Positions 1-9,249 are shown, counted from the stretch's first letter. The stretch: 64,000 bases of DNA from [Mycobacterium] manitobense (GCF_025821665.1 NZ_JACKSJ010000085.1:61518-125517); one strand, 5' to 3'. The notes: generated by a model not told the origin, from the sequence alone. Made by a program: numbers and translations.

Positions 1-1195
1 GCCACAGGTGCGCTACCTCCCCCCGGAGATCTCACGAATCTCGACACGCCCTGACTCTGTTGTGCTGCAGCGACACTCGATCGAGGAGCTCATCACCGCC
101 GGCGCCGGTGCGAAACCGGTGGCGCCACCGAAGCAACCCGGCAGACTCATCGTCCTCACCTCCGGCACCACCGGCACACCCAAGGGCGCACGGCGCCCTA
201 CCCCACCAGGTTTCGGCGCCATCGCCGCGATGTTGTCGCGGATGCCGCTGCGTCGCGACGAGGTGATGTTGCTGGCCGCGCCGCTGTTCCACGCATGGGG
301 TCTCGCCGCCCTGCAGGTGAGTACTCCTCTGCTCGCGACGGTGGTGTTGATGGAGCGCTTCGACGCAGAGGAGTGCCTGAGGAACATCGAGCAGCACCGC
401 TGCACCGCCATGGTCCTGGTACCGGTGATGTTGCAGCGCATTCTCGAGTTGCCGGCCGCCGTGCTCGACCGATACGACACGTCGTCGCTGAAGGTGGTCG
501 CGAGCAGCGGCTCACCGATCCCCGGTGCGGCCGCCGTCAAGTTCATGGACACCTTCGGCGATGTTCTCTACAACTTCTACGGATCCACCGAGGTGTCGTG
601 GGCGACGATCGCCGATCCAACGGATCTGCGACTCGCTCCGACCACCGCCGGTCGACCGCCGCTCGGTACCCGGATCGCCATCCTCGATCAGCACGGTGTT
701 CCACTGCCGGTCGGCGCCGTGGGACGCATCTTCGTCGGCAACGACATGCTGTTCGAGGGCTACACCAACGCGGACTCCCCGGCCGTCGAAGATCAGCTGA
801 TGGACACCGGCGACCTGGGCTACCTCGATGCCGGCGGGCGGCTCTTCGTCGCCGGGCGCGACGATGACATGATCATCTCCGGCGGTGAGAACGTCTTCCC
901 ACGGCCGGTGGAAGAAGCGCTCGCCGTCCTGCCGCAGATCGCCGACGTGGCCGTCGTCGGCGTCCCGGATCCGGAGTTCGGTCAACGCCTCGCCGCGTTC
1001 GTCGTCCGCGCCGAGGGGGCGTCACTGGACGAGGAGATGGTCAAGACTTACGTCCGGAACCGCCTGAGCCGCTTCTCGATTCCACGCGACGTCACGTTCG
1101 TCGGTCAGCTTCCGCGCACCACGACGGGGAAGGTGATGAAGCGCCACCTGGTCGACGGACAGTTCCCGCTGGGGACGGGCTGGCCGGGCAGCTAG
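1..1195 (+). CDS. acyl-CoA synthetase (AMP-binding), 5' end outside window
   Basis: ANL-superfamily adenylate-forming enzyme that would activate a carboxylic acid to acyl-AMP and then acyl-CoA. The reading frame is open to the window edge, so the start and the N-terminal third lie upstream; about 397 residues are visible. Counting from the GTG at base 8, the phosphate-binding loop TSGTTGTPKG is near residue 51, YGSTE near 190, TGDL near 267, GRDDDMIISGGENVFP near 281, and the C-terminal catalytic lysine in TTTGKVMKR near 372. These mark an intact catalytic core of the FadD type. The chain length preferred cannot be read from sequence. Its stop overlaps the stop of the convergent FAD oxidase gene by 4 bases. 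Confidence 0.93.
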   Translation, partial: PQVRYLPPEISRISTRPDSVVLQRHSIEELITAGAGAKPVAPPKQPGRLIVLTSGTTGTPKGARRPTPPGFGAIAAMLSRMPLRRDEVMLLAAPLFHAWGLAALQVSTPLLATVVLMERFDAEECLRNIEQHRCTAMVLVPVMLQRILELPAAVLDRYDTSSLKVVASSGSPIPGAAAVKFMDTFGDVLYNFYGSTEVSWATIADPTDLRLAPTTAGRPPLGTRIAILDQHGVPLPVGAVGRIFVGNDMLFEGYTNADSPAVEDQLMDTGDLGYLDAGGRLFVAGRDDDMIISGGENVFPRPVEEALAVLPQIADVAVVGVPDPEFGQRLAAFVVRAEGASLDEEMVKTYVRNRLSRFSIPRDVTFVGQLPRTTTGKVMKRHLVDGQFPLGTGWPGS

Positions 1196-2592
1196 TGCCC
1201 GGCCCGGTCCTCGCGACGCAACGGCACTTCACCGGGGGCACCGAAAACTCCTCCTGAATCATACTTCTCGGCCATTCGTCGCAGCCGCAGCAACGTTGCG
1301 CGATCGTAGGCCGAGGTGATCCGGACCGGATCGGTGGTGTCGATGAAGTTGGCCAGCACTCCTGACGCTGTCCATGGCCCGACAGCCGCGATCAGCCGAT
1401 CCGCCGTGGCGACGATCGACGGCGCGCTCCCGTCGAGGATGGTGGTGATTCCGAGTGAGTAGGGACTGTTCCGACGGCTGAATGCGCCGGCGTGCCCGGA
1501 TGGCCGCGCGAGCTTGCCTCCCAGACGGCGTATTTCGACCGTGGTGAGCCGGGAGCCGGAGCCCGGACCCGCCGCACCGAGAATGGCATCGACGGACTCG
1601 GGTGGCAGTGCGTCGAGCAGCACGTGGTCCTGGTGCACCGGGGCCGGCGAGGCGGCATCACCGAGCACCGCCGTGATGTCGCGATACGGGATGACGCCGA
1701 CACTGTCGAGGACCGCAGGCGCCACCTGCCGCACGGTTGCCAACCTTGCCTCGGTGCGGTCACGGTCTGCCCCGACATCGCGGCCGGCCGGGGTGGCGAT
1801 CTTCAGCACTGCGACGTAGCGACCGGCGATGGCCGCAGGCACGTGTGGCAGATCGGGGACATTGGTCAGTGACAGCGAGGTGGTGTATGCGTCGGGAAGC
1901 CCGGCCGACCATCGGGCCCAGTGGCGCAGCACACGGGGAGCGTGGTCTGCCGTGAAGTACAGGGCGCCACCGTAGATCCCCCACACATCGCACAGTCGGA
2001 GTTCGGCGGCGGTGATCACGCCGATGGCGGCCTTGCTTCCGCGCATGGCCCAGAACAGGTCGGGGTTCTCCTCGGCGGTGGCCCGGCGCAGGATGCCGTC
2101 ACCCGTGACGACCTCGAGCGCCAGCACGTGGTCGGAGGCGGCCCCCAGAGTTGCGGCGAGCGGTCCGACGCCACCTCCGCTGAGGTGGCCCACCACCCCC
2201 ACCGTGCCCGTCGCTCCTGTCACGGCAGCGAGGGAGTACGCGTGGGCGGCGTCGAGGAGCCGTCGGGTCGCAACGCCGGCGCCGACACGCGCCGCACGCC
2301 GACCGGGATCGACGGTGCACTGCTGAAGCCGCCCCGTGTGCACGATCACGACGTCATCACCCTGGCTCACCGTTCCGTGGCCGGTGGCGTGTACCGCGAC
2401 GCGCAGCCCATGACTACCCGCCCAGCGCACGGTGGTACGCACATCGTTCGCGTCGGCGGCGATGACGACCCCTGCCGGACGGCCGACAACAGCCGAGTTC
2501 CACGGCCGGGCGACGTCGTACGAAGGATCGCCGGGTTCGGCGAGTTCCCCGGTCAATCGGGCTCGCAGGCCGGCGAAGTCGACGGCGCTCAT
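1192..2592 (-). CDS. FAD-binding PCMH-type oxidoreductase (berberine-bridge-like)
   Basis: A 466-residue flavoprotein oxidase. The N-terminal half is a PCMH-type FAD-binding fold: AVHATGHG (near residue 60, candidate FAD-linking His), then GAGVATRRLLDAA, and TGTVGVVGHLSGGGVG, a signature of berberine-bridge/6-hydroxynicotine-oxidase-like proteins. The start is ATG at 2592, which overlaps the upstream hydrolase stop as ATGA; a longer open frame upstream is Arg/His-rich and not protein-like. The gene is last in a minus-strand operon after a VOC protein and a hydrolase, facing a LysR gene, so a small catabolic unit is likely. The substrate is unknown. The usual C-terminal Asn/Pro-rich BBE tail is not obvious. 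Confidence 0.88.
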   Translation of the reverse strand: MSAVDFAGLRARLTGELAEPGDPSYDVARPWNSAVVGRPAGVVIAADANDVRTTVRWAGSHGLRVAVHATGHGTVSQGDDVVIVHTGRLQQCTVDPGRRAARVGAGVATRRLLDAAHAYSLAAVTGATGTVGVVGHLSGGGVGPLAATLGAASDHVLALEVVTGDGILRRATAEENPDLFWAMRGSKAAIGVITAAELRLCDVWGIYGGALYFTADHAPRVLRHWARWSAGLPDAYTTSLSLTNVPDLPHVPAAIAGRYVAVLKIATPAGRDVGADRDRTEARLATVRQVAPAVLDSVGVIPYRDITAVLGDAASPAPVHQDHVLLDALPPESVDAILGAAGPGSGSRLTTVEIRRLGGKLARPSGHAGAFSRRNSPYSLGITTILDGSAPSIVATADRLIAAVGPWTASGVLANFIDTTDPVRITSAYDRATLLRLRRMAEKYDSGGVFGAPGEVPLRREDRAGH

Positions 2593-3517
2593 GCGTCGAC
2601 GCGTCCTTGGGTGAGCGCGAGGACTCGCCGTGTGAGGTCCGTGTCGGCGTCGGTCAACGCCAGCAGTTCGTCGTAGTGGTTGACCGCCGGACGTTCCCAG
2701 AGCGCGCACGGCAGGTCGGCGGCGCGCCAGGAGGTGTGGAGATCCGCCGACTGCCGGATGAATTCGTCGGTTTGGTCGACGCCGTAGGTGATCAGCAGCG
2801 GCGGAGCCTGTGCCGGTGGCGTCAAGACCGGGCTGTTCCGGATGACGGTGTCTGCGGTCAGCCGCAGCCGGTGTCGGTGACTGGTGTGCAGCAGTGGACG
2901 CAGATCGAACAGTCCGCTGATGGTGCACGCGCCTTTCACCACGCCGGCCGGCAAGCCGAAGACTTCGGCCCACCGGGTGAGCAGCACCATGGCGGCGCCG
3001 TGTCCGCCTGCAGAGTGGCCGACGACGGCGATTCGTTCAGGGTCACCGCCGAATCCGGCGATGTTGCGGTAGGTCCAGGCGATGGCGGCGCGGTGCTGGC
3101 GCACGATCTCATCGATCGTCACCGTCGGGCACAGGGCGTAGTTCGGGACGACCACCGTGGCTCCATGGGCGGTCGGCCCCATGGCAACGCAACTGAAGTC
3201 CCGCCGGTCAGAGACCGCCAGTACCCGCCGTGCAGGAAGACGACGACCGGTCCGCCGGTCCGCCCCGGGAAGACGTCCAGCCGCTCGTCCACCGTTGGCC
3301 CGAAGGGGATACCGAACGTGGCGGGGAGATCGGCACGTGCCTGGTTGGTGCGTTCGGCGAAGACGGCGAGCAGGATCGGCAGATTCGTCACCGATGCATC
3401 GACGTCGTACTCGCGCTCCAGGATCTCGGAATCGGTGTACCTGAACCCCGACGGGGTCTGGTAGAGCACTTCACCGGTCGCGGCGGGCCCGTGCAGCACC
3501 GGTTGTGGCTGACGCAT
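2589..3517 (-). pseudogene. alpha/beta hydrolase, single-base frameshift
   Basis: An alpha/beta-hydrolase of the kynurenine-formamidase/esterase type, split between two frames. The first frame starts at ATG 3517 (MRQPQPVLHG) and carries the oxyanion motif LHGGYWRSLTG. The second frame continues with RDFSCVAMGP and the nucleophile elbow GHSAGG, with a C-terminal His in VNHYDE. At about 3203-3212 the DNA lacks one base: CTG ACC GG followed by CGG GAC TTC. Restoring it would give one 309-residue protein of normal family length. Ends overlap or abut the VOC gene (1 base apart) and the FAD oxidase (ATGA). The rest of the sequence is well preserved, so this is either very recent loss or a sequencing error. 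Confidence 0.85.
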
Positions 3518-3518
3518 G

Positions 3519-3989
3519 CTAGCCCCAGAGCTCCCGAATGGTGGCGAACACCTTCTGATCGTGGGTGAACTCGATGGTGTTGCCGTCGGGATCGATGATG
3601 CCGACCGTGTAGCCGATGTCGCCGCCCATGTCGATTGGGCCCCAGGCGAAATCAAGGCCCATGTCGCGCGCCTTCGCTGCCACCTGGTCCACCTCGTCGC
3701 GGGTGGGGAACTCCATTCCCAGATGGGCCCACGGCGTGAGGATGGATATCGACTTTTCGGGGTCGAGGCCGAACTTGCGTCCTTCCTCGCCCTTGAATTC
3801 TCCGAGCACGAGGACGAACGGTGTCTCGACCTGCCCCGCATTGGACAGCCACGCACCGCGAAGGGTCTCGTTCTCGTTCCTCTTGACCAGGACCAGGGGT
3901 GTCAGCGCCTCGAAGAACGCCACCGACCGATTCAAGTCGTTCACCGGCAGCGCGACGTGCGTCCAACGTGGTTCGGTGACGTCAGGCAT
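3519..3989 (-). CDS. VOC (glyoxalase/dioxygenase-fold) protein
   Basis: A 156-residue vicinal-oxygen-chelate protein with paired beta-alpha-beta-beta-beta modules. The N-terminal module begins WTHVALPVNDLNRSVAFFEA, where the His is the usual first metal ligand. The C-terminal module ends IIDPDGNTIEFTHD, where the Glu is the usual last ligand. These proteins serve as glyoxalases, dioxygenases, epimerases or binding proteins, so the activity cannot be fixed. It is the first gene of the minus-strand operon leading to the hydrolase and FAD oxidase, with GGAGATCC just upstream of the start. The LysR gene is divergent across a 217-base gap, suggesting control by that regulator. Confidence 0.85.
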   Translation of the reverse strand: MPDVTEPRWTHVALPVNDLNRSVAFFEALTPLVLVKRNENETLRGAWLSNAGQVETPFVLVLGEFKGEEGRKFGLDPEKSISILTPWAHLGMEFPTRDEVDQVAAKARDMGLDFAWGPIDMGGDIGYTVGIIDPDGNTIEFTHDQKVFATIRELWG

Positions 3990-4105
3990 GGGGATCTCCT
4001 TCGGTTGTGCCGCCGGATGGGACGGCGCTCGGTGGTCTCCGCCGTCAAGATGTAATCAATTGCGAGCAAGCTGATTTCGGCGTCTCCCTCGACGATAGGC
4101 CGGCT

Positions 4106-4125
4106 GTAACCCATGCGGTAGTTAC
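4106..4125. promoter_or_regulatory. candidate LysR-type operator
   Basis: An inverted repeat GTAAC-N10-GTTAC in the gap between the divergent VOC operon and the LysR gene. Size and position fit a T-N11-A type LysR recognition site. The assignment is inferred from position and symmetry only. Confidence 0.4.
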
Positions 4126-4206
4126 CGTTGGTGAAGCGTCGGTTGCGTCACCGGCAATCGGCGGATTGCCCTGCTGTCAAAGTCGAGAACGGTAAGATTG
4201 CGCGTG

Positions 4207-5127
4207 ATGCAATCCATAGACCTCAACCTGCTCGTCGTCCTCGACGCTCTGTTGCAAGAGGGCAGCGTGACCGGAGCGGCTCGCCGACTACATCTGACGC
4301 CGCCGGCGGTCAGCCGCAGTCTCGGGCGTCTACGAGTGATCACCGGCGATCCGCTGCTGGTGCGTGCCGGGCGCAACCTGGTGGCCACACCCGTCGCTGA
4401 ACGGATGCGCGATCGCACGCACGACGTGGTAGCCGCCGTGTACGAGGTTCTCTCACCGGTGACGGAGCCGTCCGATCGCGAACTGGAGAAGAACCTGGTT
4501 CGCGAGTTCCGGGTGCGCACCGGTCCCGACAACGCTGCGGGCTTCGGGCCCTCGATACTCGACGAGCTGCGGCGCCGGGCACCCCGAGTGCGGTTGGTCC
4601 TGGATCAGGAGGGCGGCGACGCGCTCGCCGCGCTTCGTGACGGGCTGATCGACCTCACATTGGGAAGCCACGTCATCGACGGGAACGAGACCCTGCATCG
4701 TGAAGCGCTGCTGAGGGACAACGTCGTGGTGATCGGCCGTCGTGACGGCGCACTCGCGCAGGCCTGCGGCGATCGCGAGGCCAGTGCGGCAGATCTCAGC
4801 CGCCGGCTCCACGTGATCCGCACACCCCGGTCGGTGTGGCACGACCCCTTCGAGCGCCACTTCGCCGAAGAAGGACTCGAACGCGACGTGGTCGCCACCG
4901 CGCCGGGCTTCGCCGCAGCATTCGCGCTGGTGCGCAGCGGCGACCTCGTGTGCCTTGCGCCGGACCGACTGACCCGCTCCATGCTGGGCGATGAGTTGCG
5001 GAGCTGGCCGGTCTCGATTCCGTTGCCCGAGTTGGTGATCGAACAGGTTTGGCACCACAGAAGTCATACCGACCCCGAACACCGCTGGCTTCGCGCCCGC
5101 GTCCGCGCCGCCGTGTCATCCCTCTGA
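4207..5127 (+). CDS. LysR-family transcriptional regulator
   Basis: A 306-residue LysR-type activator/repressor. The N-terminal winged helix-turn-helix is clear: LNLLVVLDALLQEGSVTGAA followed by RRLHLTPPAVSRSLGRLR, then the effector-binding domain with two periplasmic-binding-like lobes. The start chosen is ATG at 4207, which gives the usual MQSIDLNLL N-terminus; TTG 4198 and GTG 4204 are in frame just before. It is divergent from the VOC/hydrolase/FAD-oxidase operon, the usual arrangement for a LysR protein and its target. The inducer is unknown. It converges on the nitroreductase gene with a 22-base gap. Confidence 0.92.
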   Translation: MQSIDLNLLVVLDALLQEGSVTGAARRLHLTPPAVSRSLGRLRVITGDPLLVRAGRNLVATPVAERMRDRTHDVVAAVYEVLSPVTEPSDRELEKNLVREFRVRTGPDNAAGFGPSILDELRRRAPRVRLVLDQEGGDALAALRDGLIDLTLGSHVIDGNETLHREALLRDNVVVIGRRDGALAQACGDREASAADLSRRLHVIRTPRSVWHDPFERHFAEEGLERDVVATAPGFAAAFALVRSGDLVCLAPDRLTRSMLGDELRSWPVSIPLPELVIEQVWHHRSHTDPEHRWLRARVRAAVSSL

Positions 5128-5149
5128 GCCGGGTAACGCTATGGGGCAG

Positions 5150-5767
5150 TCACACGAATTCAACCGTTTCTGACACCGGCCGCCTCGGCTTCTGCGGCCA
5201 GTTCCCCTCGCCCGGCTGTCCCACAGCGAGGAGCAGCACGGGAATCTCATTCGGGGCGAGTCCGAATTCCTCGCTTACCGCATCCGCGTCGAAGCCGATC
5301 ATGGGTCCGGCGCCGAGGCCGTTGGCATGGGCGGCGAAGATCATGTGCCCGGCTGCGAAAGTCGCGGAGCGCACGGCTTCGTCGCGGGCCCGCCATTCCT
5401 GCTCGAAGTACAGCTTCTCGGCCGCAGCTTTCCAGCCCGCCGCGACCTCGGCGGGCATGATTCCCTGTTGCACAGCCGGAGCCAGGCGGTCGGACATCGT
5501 TTCGTGGTCGGCGAGCACACCGACGAAGATGAACGTGACCGCCGCCTCGGTGATCTTGGGCTGGTCCCAGGCGATGGGGCGCAGTCGGGCCTTGGCTTCA
5601 GGGCTGCGGACCGCGATTGCACGCCAGTTCTGCAGATTGAACGACGACGGGGCGCGGCCGGCCAAGCCGACGAGTTCCCGTATCTCCTCGTCGCTCAGCT
5701 GCTTGTCGGCGTCGAACCGAGTCACGGTCCGGCGTTCTTCGATCGCCGTGATGATGGGATGGTTCAC
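5150..5767 (-). CDS. nitroreductase-family FMN oxidoreductase
   Basis: A 205-residue FMN-dependent NAD(P)H oxidoreductase of the nitroreductase fold. The N-terminal signature ERRTVTRFDADKQLSDEEI is followed by RAPSSFNLQNWRAIAV, the FMN-phosphate binding region; the C-terminal part has LGAGPMIGFD and VLLLAVGQPGE. Start GTG 5767 is preferred over an upstream ATG at 5794 because GGAGG lies 7 bases before it. It is the last gene of a minus-strand operon with three short-chain dehydrogenases, spaced 39 bases from the next one. Quinone, nitro-compound or enone reduction are possible; the real substrate is not visible. Confidence 0.9.
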   Translation of the reverse strand: MNHPIITAIEERRTVTRFDADKQLSDEEIRELVGLAGRAPSSFNLQNWRAIAVRSPEAKARLRPIAWDQPKITEAAVTFIFVGVLADHETMSDRLAPAVQQGIMPAEVAAGWKAAAEKLYFEQEWRARDEAVRSATFAAGHMIFAAHANGLGAGPMIGFDADAVSEEFGLAPNEIPVLLLAVGQPGEGNWPQKPRRPVSETVEFV

Positions 5768-5806
5768 GTGGGTTCCTCCGCGGGTTCGGTGCATTGGACG
5801 ATGCCG

Positions 5807-6595
5807 TCAGACGATGGAATCGATGACACCGCCGTCAACCCTGAGCGCGGATCCCGTGGTGGCCGAGGCCTGCTCGGAGGAGACGTACAGGATCATGTTC
5901 GCCACCTCATCGACGGTGGCGGCGCGGCGGATGATCGACGAGCTGCGTTGCTCGGTGACGAAGTCGGTGACGACGTCGTCGAGGGTGCGTCCGGAGCGCT
6001 CGACCTCGTCACGAAACATCGCCGCGACGCCGTCCGACAGCGTCGGACCGGGCAGGACGGCGTTGACGGTCACACCGGTCCCAGCGAGGCGCTTGGCGAG
6101 GCCTCGCGAGATCGACAGCTGAGCGGTCTTGGTGAAGCCGTAGTGGATCATGTCGGCCGGAATGTTCACCGCCGACTCGGAAGACACGAAGATGACACGG
6201 CCCCAGTGTCGTTCGACCATGCCGGGGGCGTATGCCCGCGCCAACCGGACGCCGGACATCACGTTGGTGCGGAAGAACCGGTCCCATTCGGCATCCGCGA
6301 CATCGAAGAAGTCCTGTGGTCCGAAGATCCCGACGTTGTTGACGAGGACATCGACGTCGGGATGCCGGGCAACGAGTTCGGCGCACGCCGCGCCGTCTCC
6401 CAAGTCGCCGGCGAATCCTTCGATCACCGCCGACGGACCGCCCAACTCGTCGATCGCCGCGGCCACCGTGTCCTCGCTCCGGCCGTTCACGATGACGTGC
6501 GCGCCGGCGGCGAGGAAACCTCGCGCAGCCGCGAGTCCTATTCCGCTGGTCGACCCGGTCACCAACACACGGCGTCCACTGAAGTCGATGTTCAT
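5807..6595 (-). CDS. short-chain dehydrogenase/reductase (SDR) 1
   Basis: A 262-residue classical SDR, Rossmann fold, NAD(P)H-dependent alcohol/ketone oxidoreductase. The cofactor loop is VLVTGSTSGIG near residues 10-20, then NVGIFG in place of NNAG, catalytic Ser in VSSESAVN, and the YGFTK (YxxxK) pair. It ends with the usual GSALRVDGG. Arg in VNGRSE after beta-2 suggests NADPH preference. Start ATG 6595 gives the normal N-terminus; the longer open frame upstream is a shadow of the next gene. Third of four genes in one minus-strand operon. Confidence 0.92.
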   Translation of the reverse strand: MNIDFSGRRVLVTGSTSGIGLAAARGFLAAGAHVIVNGRSEDTVAAAIDELGGPSAVIEGFAGDLGDGAACAELVARHPDVDVLVNNVGIFGPQDFFDVADAEWDRFFRTNVMSGVRLARAYAPGMVERHWGRVIFVSSESAVNIPADMIHYGFTKTAQLSISRGLAKRLAGTGVTVNAVLPGPTLSDGVAAMFRDEVERSGRTLDDVVTDFVTEQRSSSIIRRAATVDEVANMILYVSSEQASATTGSALRVDGGVIDSIV

Positions 6596-6636
6596 TGCCC
6601 TACCTATCTGGAAGTCGACGGCGCACAGGCGCTCTG

Positions 6637-7461
6637 CTATGTGGTGAGGCCCGAAGACGCTGCGCCGTGTACAGGAACCACCGCGCCCGAAACGTAGGTG
6701 GCCGGCCCAGCCAGCCAACAGATGGCCTCCGCGACCTCGTCGGCGGTGCCCATGCGTCCGACGGGAATGCCGCCGACCATCGCGGTCGTCGCTTCTTCGA
6801 GGCTCATCTCGTTCCGGGCGGCCATCAATTCGAGCTCCGCCGCTCCGAGGTCTGTGTAGATCATCCCGGGCGCAACGGCGTTCACCCGGATTCCCTGCGG
6901 GCCCAGCTCGGCGGCGAGCAGCCGGGTGAGGCCGACGACGGCGTGCTTGGTCACGGTGTACGCGCCGTAGCCGGCCTCGGCACCGAGACCGGCGGTCGAT
7001 GCGACGTTCACGATGGCGCCGCGACCGGCCCGCAGGTGGGGCAGCGCTGCGCGGCTCAGTCGCACCGCGCCCATCACGTTGACCGACCATGACAACTGCC
7101 ACAGTTCGTCGGACAACTCCGCGAACGGGCTCACCCCCAGGCCCGTGCCCGCGTTGTTGACCAGTACGTCCAGGCCGCCGAAGGTGCTGACTGTGGTGTC
7201 GATGGCCGCCTCGATCTGCGCCAGGTCGGTGACGTCGAGAGGAACCACGACGGCCTGCCCTCCTGCGTCCCGCACGCGGCGGGCGGTGTCCTCGAGTCCA
7301 TCGAGCACCTTGCCGGCGCGGTCACCGGGCGGTACCAGGTCGGTGACGGCCACGCAGACACCGCTGCGGCCGAGGTGAACTGCTGTGGCAGCGCCGATTC
7401 CACGTGCCTGACCGGCGCCGGTGACCAAAGCGGTTCGAGGGGCGTTCGAAGTGGGCGACAT
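6637..7461 (-). CDS. short-chain dehydrogenase/reductase (SDR) 2
   Basis: A 274-residue classical SDR. The cofactor loop is ALVTGAGQARGIGAA, the second-strand acidic residue (AVTDLV) points to NAD(H), the NNAG motif is intact, and the active-site Ser (NVASTAG) and YTVTK pair are present. Start ATG 7461 has GGAGG 5 bases upstream and is preferred over two upstream in-frame starts. It sits between SDR 1 (41-base gap) and SDR 3 (57-base gap). Three tandem but clearly different SDRs suggest sequential oxidations or reductions in one degradation route, for example of a terpene, steroid side chain or cyclic alcohol; this is inference from layout. Confidence 0.92.
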   Translation of the reverse strand: MSPTSNAPRTALVTGAGQARGIGAATAVHLGRSGVCVAVTDLVPPGDRAGKVLDGLEDTARRVRDAGGQAVVVPLDVTDLAQIEAAIDTTVSTFGGLDVLVNNAGTGLGVSPFAELSDELWQLSWSVNVMGAVRLSRAALPHLRAGRGAIVNVASTAGLGAEAGYGAYTVTKHAVVGLTRLLAAELGPQGIRVNAVAPGMIYTDLGAAELELMAARNEMSLEEATTAMVGGIPVGRMGTADEVAEAICWLAGPATYVSGAVVPVHGAASSGLTT

Positions 7462-7518
7462 GGCGGCCTCCATGGGCATGTGGCGGGTTGACGAGGCGAT
7501 CGGAGATTCGGCGGACAC

Positions 7519-8349
7519 CTACGCGACCGACTCGTCGAGTCGGCGCAGATAGGCACGATGTCCTCGGCGGCCCAGCCACTCCATGACGGGCAGCAGCCGA
7601 TTGGCCAGCTGGGGGGAGAATCCGAGCAACCTTGGCGCGATGGCATCCGTCGTCGAGAGAAAGATCTCGAGCCGGTCGGAGTCGAGCGCGCGCGCGTAAG
7701 CGCTCACGACGTCGTCGACGGTGAATGTCTTGCCGACGAAGTTGAGCACGCTCCCGCCGTTGCGCGCCTCATGACGCAGCATCGCGGTGTCGACGCCGCT
7801 CGGGTAGATCCCGCTCACGGACACCCCCGAACCCTTGAGTTCGGCAGACGTGGCGGCGAGGAACGCCCGCAGCCCGCCCTTCGCAGCCGAGTACGCCGCC
7901 GAGCCGGGCAGCGCGAGCACGCCGCCCATCGACACCGTCGCGAGGATCTTGCCCCGTCCCCTTTCGGCCATCACGGACGCGGCGGCGGCGATGTGCTGAA
8001 TCGGCGCGGTGAGCATGACGTCGAGCTGGGTGCGAAGCACCGCGGGAGCGCTGTCAATCACGTTCTCGGGCACGATGAGTCCCGCATTGAGCACGATCAC
8101 CTCAAGCCGATCCGCCCATTCACCGCGGATACGGTCGGCCAACGCCTCGACCTGAGCGCAGTCACTCGCGTCGCTCGCCACGGCGAGTGCGCCCTCGCCG
8201 AGTGCATTCGCTGCGCGGTCCGCGGAGTCCTGGGCGACGTCGACCGCGATCACGTCGTATCCGCGGTCGCGCAGCATCAGGGACACGCCGGTACCGATTC
8301 CGCCGCCCGCGCCGGTCACCAAGGCGAGCGGCTTGCTCCCCGCCTTCAT
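7519..8349 (-). CDS. short-chain dehydrogenase/reductase (SDR) 3
   Basis: A 276-residue SDR with the cofactor loop ALVTGAGGGIGTGV, NAG motif in VLNAGLIVPE, catalytic Ser in ATVSMGG and YSAAK. The C-terminal ~80 residues are longer and more hydrophobic than in SDR 1 and 2 and resemble the SDRs that act on lipophilic substrates. Start ATG 8349 (MKAGSKPLALVTG) is chosen from the family N-terminus. It is first in the operon, so the 282-base region to the TetR gene should hold the promoter; a near-perfect palindrome sits there at 8448-8461. Confidence 0.9.
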   Translation of the reverse strand: MKAGSKPLALVTGAGGGIGTGVSLMLRDRGYDVIAVDVAQDSADRAANALGEGALAVASDASDCAQVEALADRIRGEWADRLEVIVLNAGLIVPENVIDSAPAVLRTQLDVMLTAPIQHIAAAASVMAERGRGKILATVSMGGVLALPGSAAYSAAKGGLRAFLAATSAELKGSGVSVSGIYPSGVDTAMLRHEARNGGSVLNFVGKTFTVDDVVSAYARALDSDRLEIFLSTTDAIAPRLLGFSPQLANRLLPVMEWLGRRGHRAYLRRLDESVA

Positions 8350-8447
8350 CCGACTGCTCCCGCAAGGTGCGTGCCGGGCATCAGTGCCTCCTGGGTATGA
8401 GTCGCGATTGCCGGAACCTCTGGCGAGCCATGTCTCCAAATGTGATC

Positions 8448-8461
8448 TGGCCACATGGCCA
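8448..8461. promoter_or_regulatory. candidate TetR operator (SDR operon side)
   Basis: TGGCCACATGGCCA, two TGGCCA hexamers around a 2-base centre, about 100 bases upstream of the first SDR gene. The left eleven bases (CTGGCCACATG) recur upstream of the TetR gene at 9294-9304, which supports a shared regulator site. Confidence 0.5.
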
Positions 8462-8631
8462 AGTCAAACGGCCAGTCCGGGTGGCCGAATTCCCGGTCGT
8501 CGGGAAACCCCATTTGAGCAGCGGGTCTGCAGACGCACAGAACCCACTCGTTACCCATGCACGGGCATCATTGCGTCGACCGACCACAGCGCGGGCGCCT
8601 CTGCAAGGCGAGGCCCGGTGCCGACGCCCCG

Positions 8632-9249
8632 TCAGTTCTGCGGTGGTACGCCGCCGTCGAGGGCTCGAGCCAGCAGGTGAATGAAGAGATCGCGTGCAGC
8701 GGCCAGTTCCCGGGTGTCGGCATTGGCCAGACCGGCCAGCGTCAGCCCGTCGATGACGGCCGAGACAAGGCGCGCAAGTGCGGGCACGCCGCCGGGCAGA
8801 ACCGCTTCTGCTTGACCCGCCCAGGGCTGCAGGATTTCTCGGCCCGCTGACGCGTAGACCTCGTACAGTTCCTGAGCCAGGGGACGAAGTGACTCGGATC
8901 GTGCCGCTGCCAGCGTGAACTCGAGTAAAGCGAGCTGTCGGCCGATCGGGGTGTCGACGAAGCCCTCGTGGATTCGCGTCAGACTTTCGTCGAGCGTTTG
9001 GCCGGCGGTTTCACCGACGATCGTGGCGCGGACGTCTTTCAGCATCGTGTCCATCACGCCACGCAGCAGGTCGGCCTTGTCGGCGAACCAGTAGTGAACT
9101 GTGCCGTGTGGCAACCCCGCCTCTTCGGCGACTCTGCGCGTCGTGACGGCGTCCAGACCCTCGCGGTCCACGACGGCCACTGCCGCTCGCAGCAGGGCCG
9201 CGCGCGTTGCCGCGCCGCGGCTGCCCGTGGGCCTGTTTCGTGTCGCCAT
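8632..9249 (-). CDS. TetR-family regulator
   Basis: A 205-residue TetR/AcrR repressor. The N-terminal DNA-binding domain reads AAVAVVDREGLDAVTTRRVA then EEAGLPHGTVHYWFADKADL, the typical helix-turn-helix with the Y/F-F-x-x-K end; the rest is the helical ligand/dimer domain. Start ATG 9249 (MATRNRPTGSRG) is preferred over the longer frame from 9303. It lies directly upstream of the SDR/nitroreductase operon on the same strand and is a probable local repressor of it and of itself; CTGGCCACATG copies lie in both upstream regions. Confidence 0.9.
   Translation of the reverse strand: MATRNRPTGSRGAATRAALLRAAVAVVDREGLDAVTTRRVAEEAGLPHGTVHYWFADKADLLRGVMDTMLKDVRATIVGETAGQTLDESLTRIHEGFVDTPIGRQLALLEFTLAAARSESLRPLAQELYEVYASAGREILQPWAGQAEAVLPGGVPALARLVSAVIDGLTLAGLANADTRELAAARDLFIHLLARALDGGVPPQN

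Noticed and set aside
2593..2973. N-terminal extension of the FAD oxidase to 593 residues.
   Set aside because: The added ~127 residues are the wrong-frame shadow of the hydrolase gene; the ATGA overlap marks the true start.
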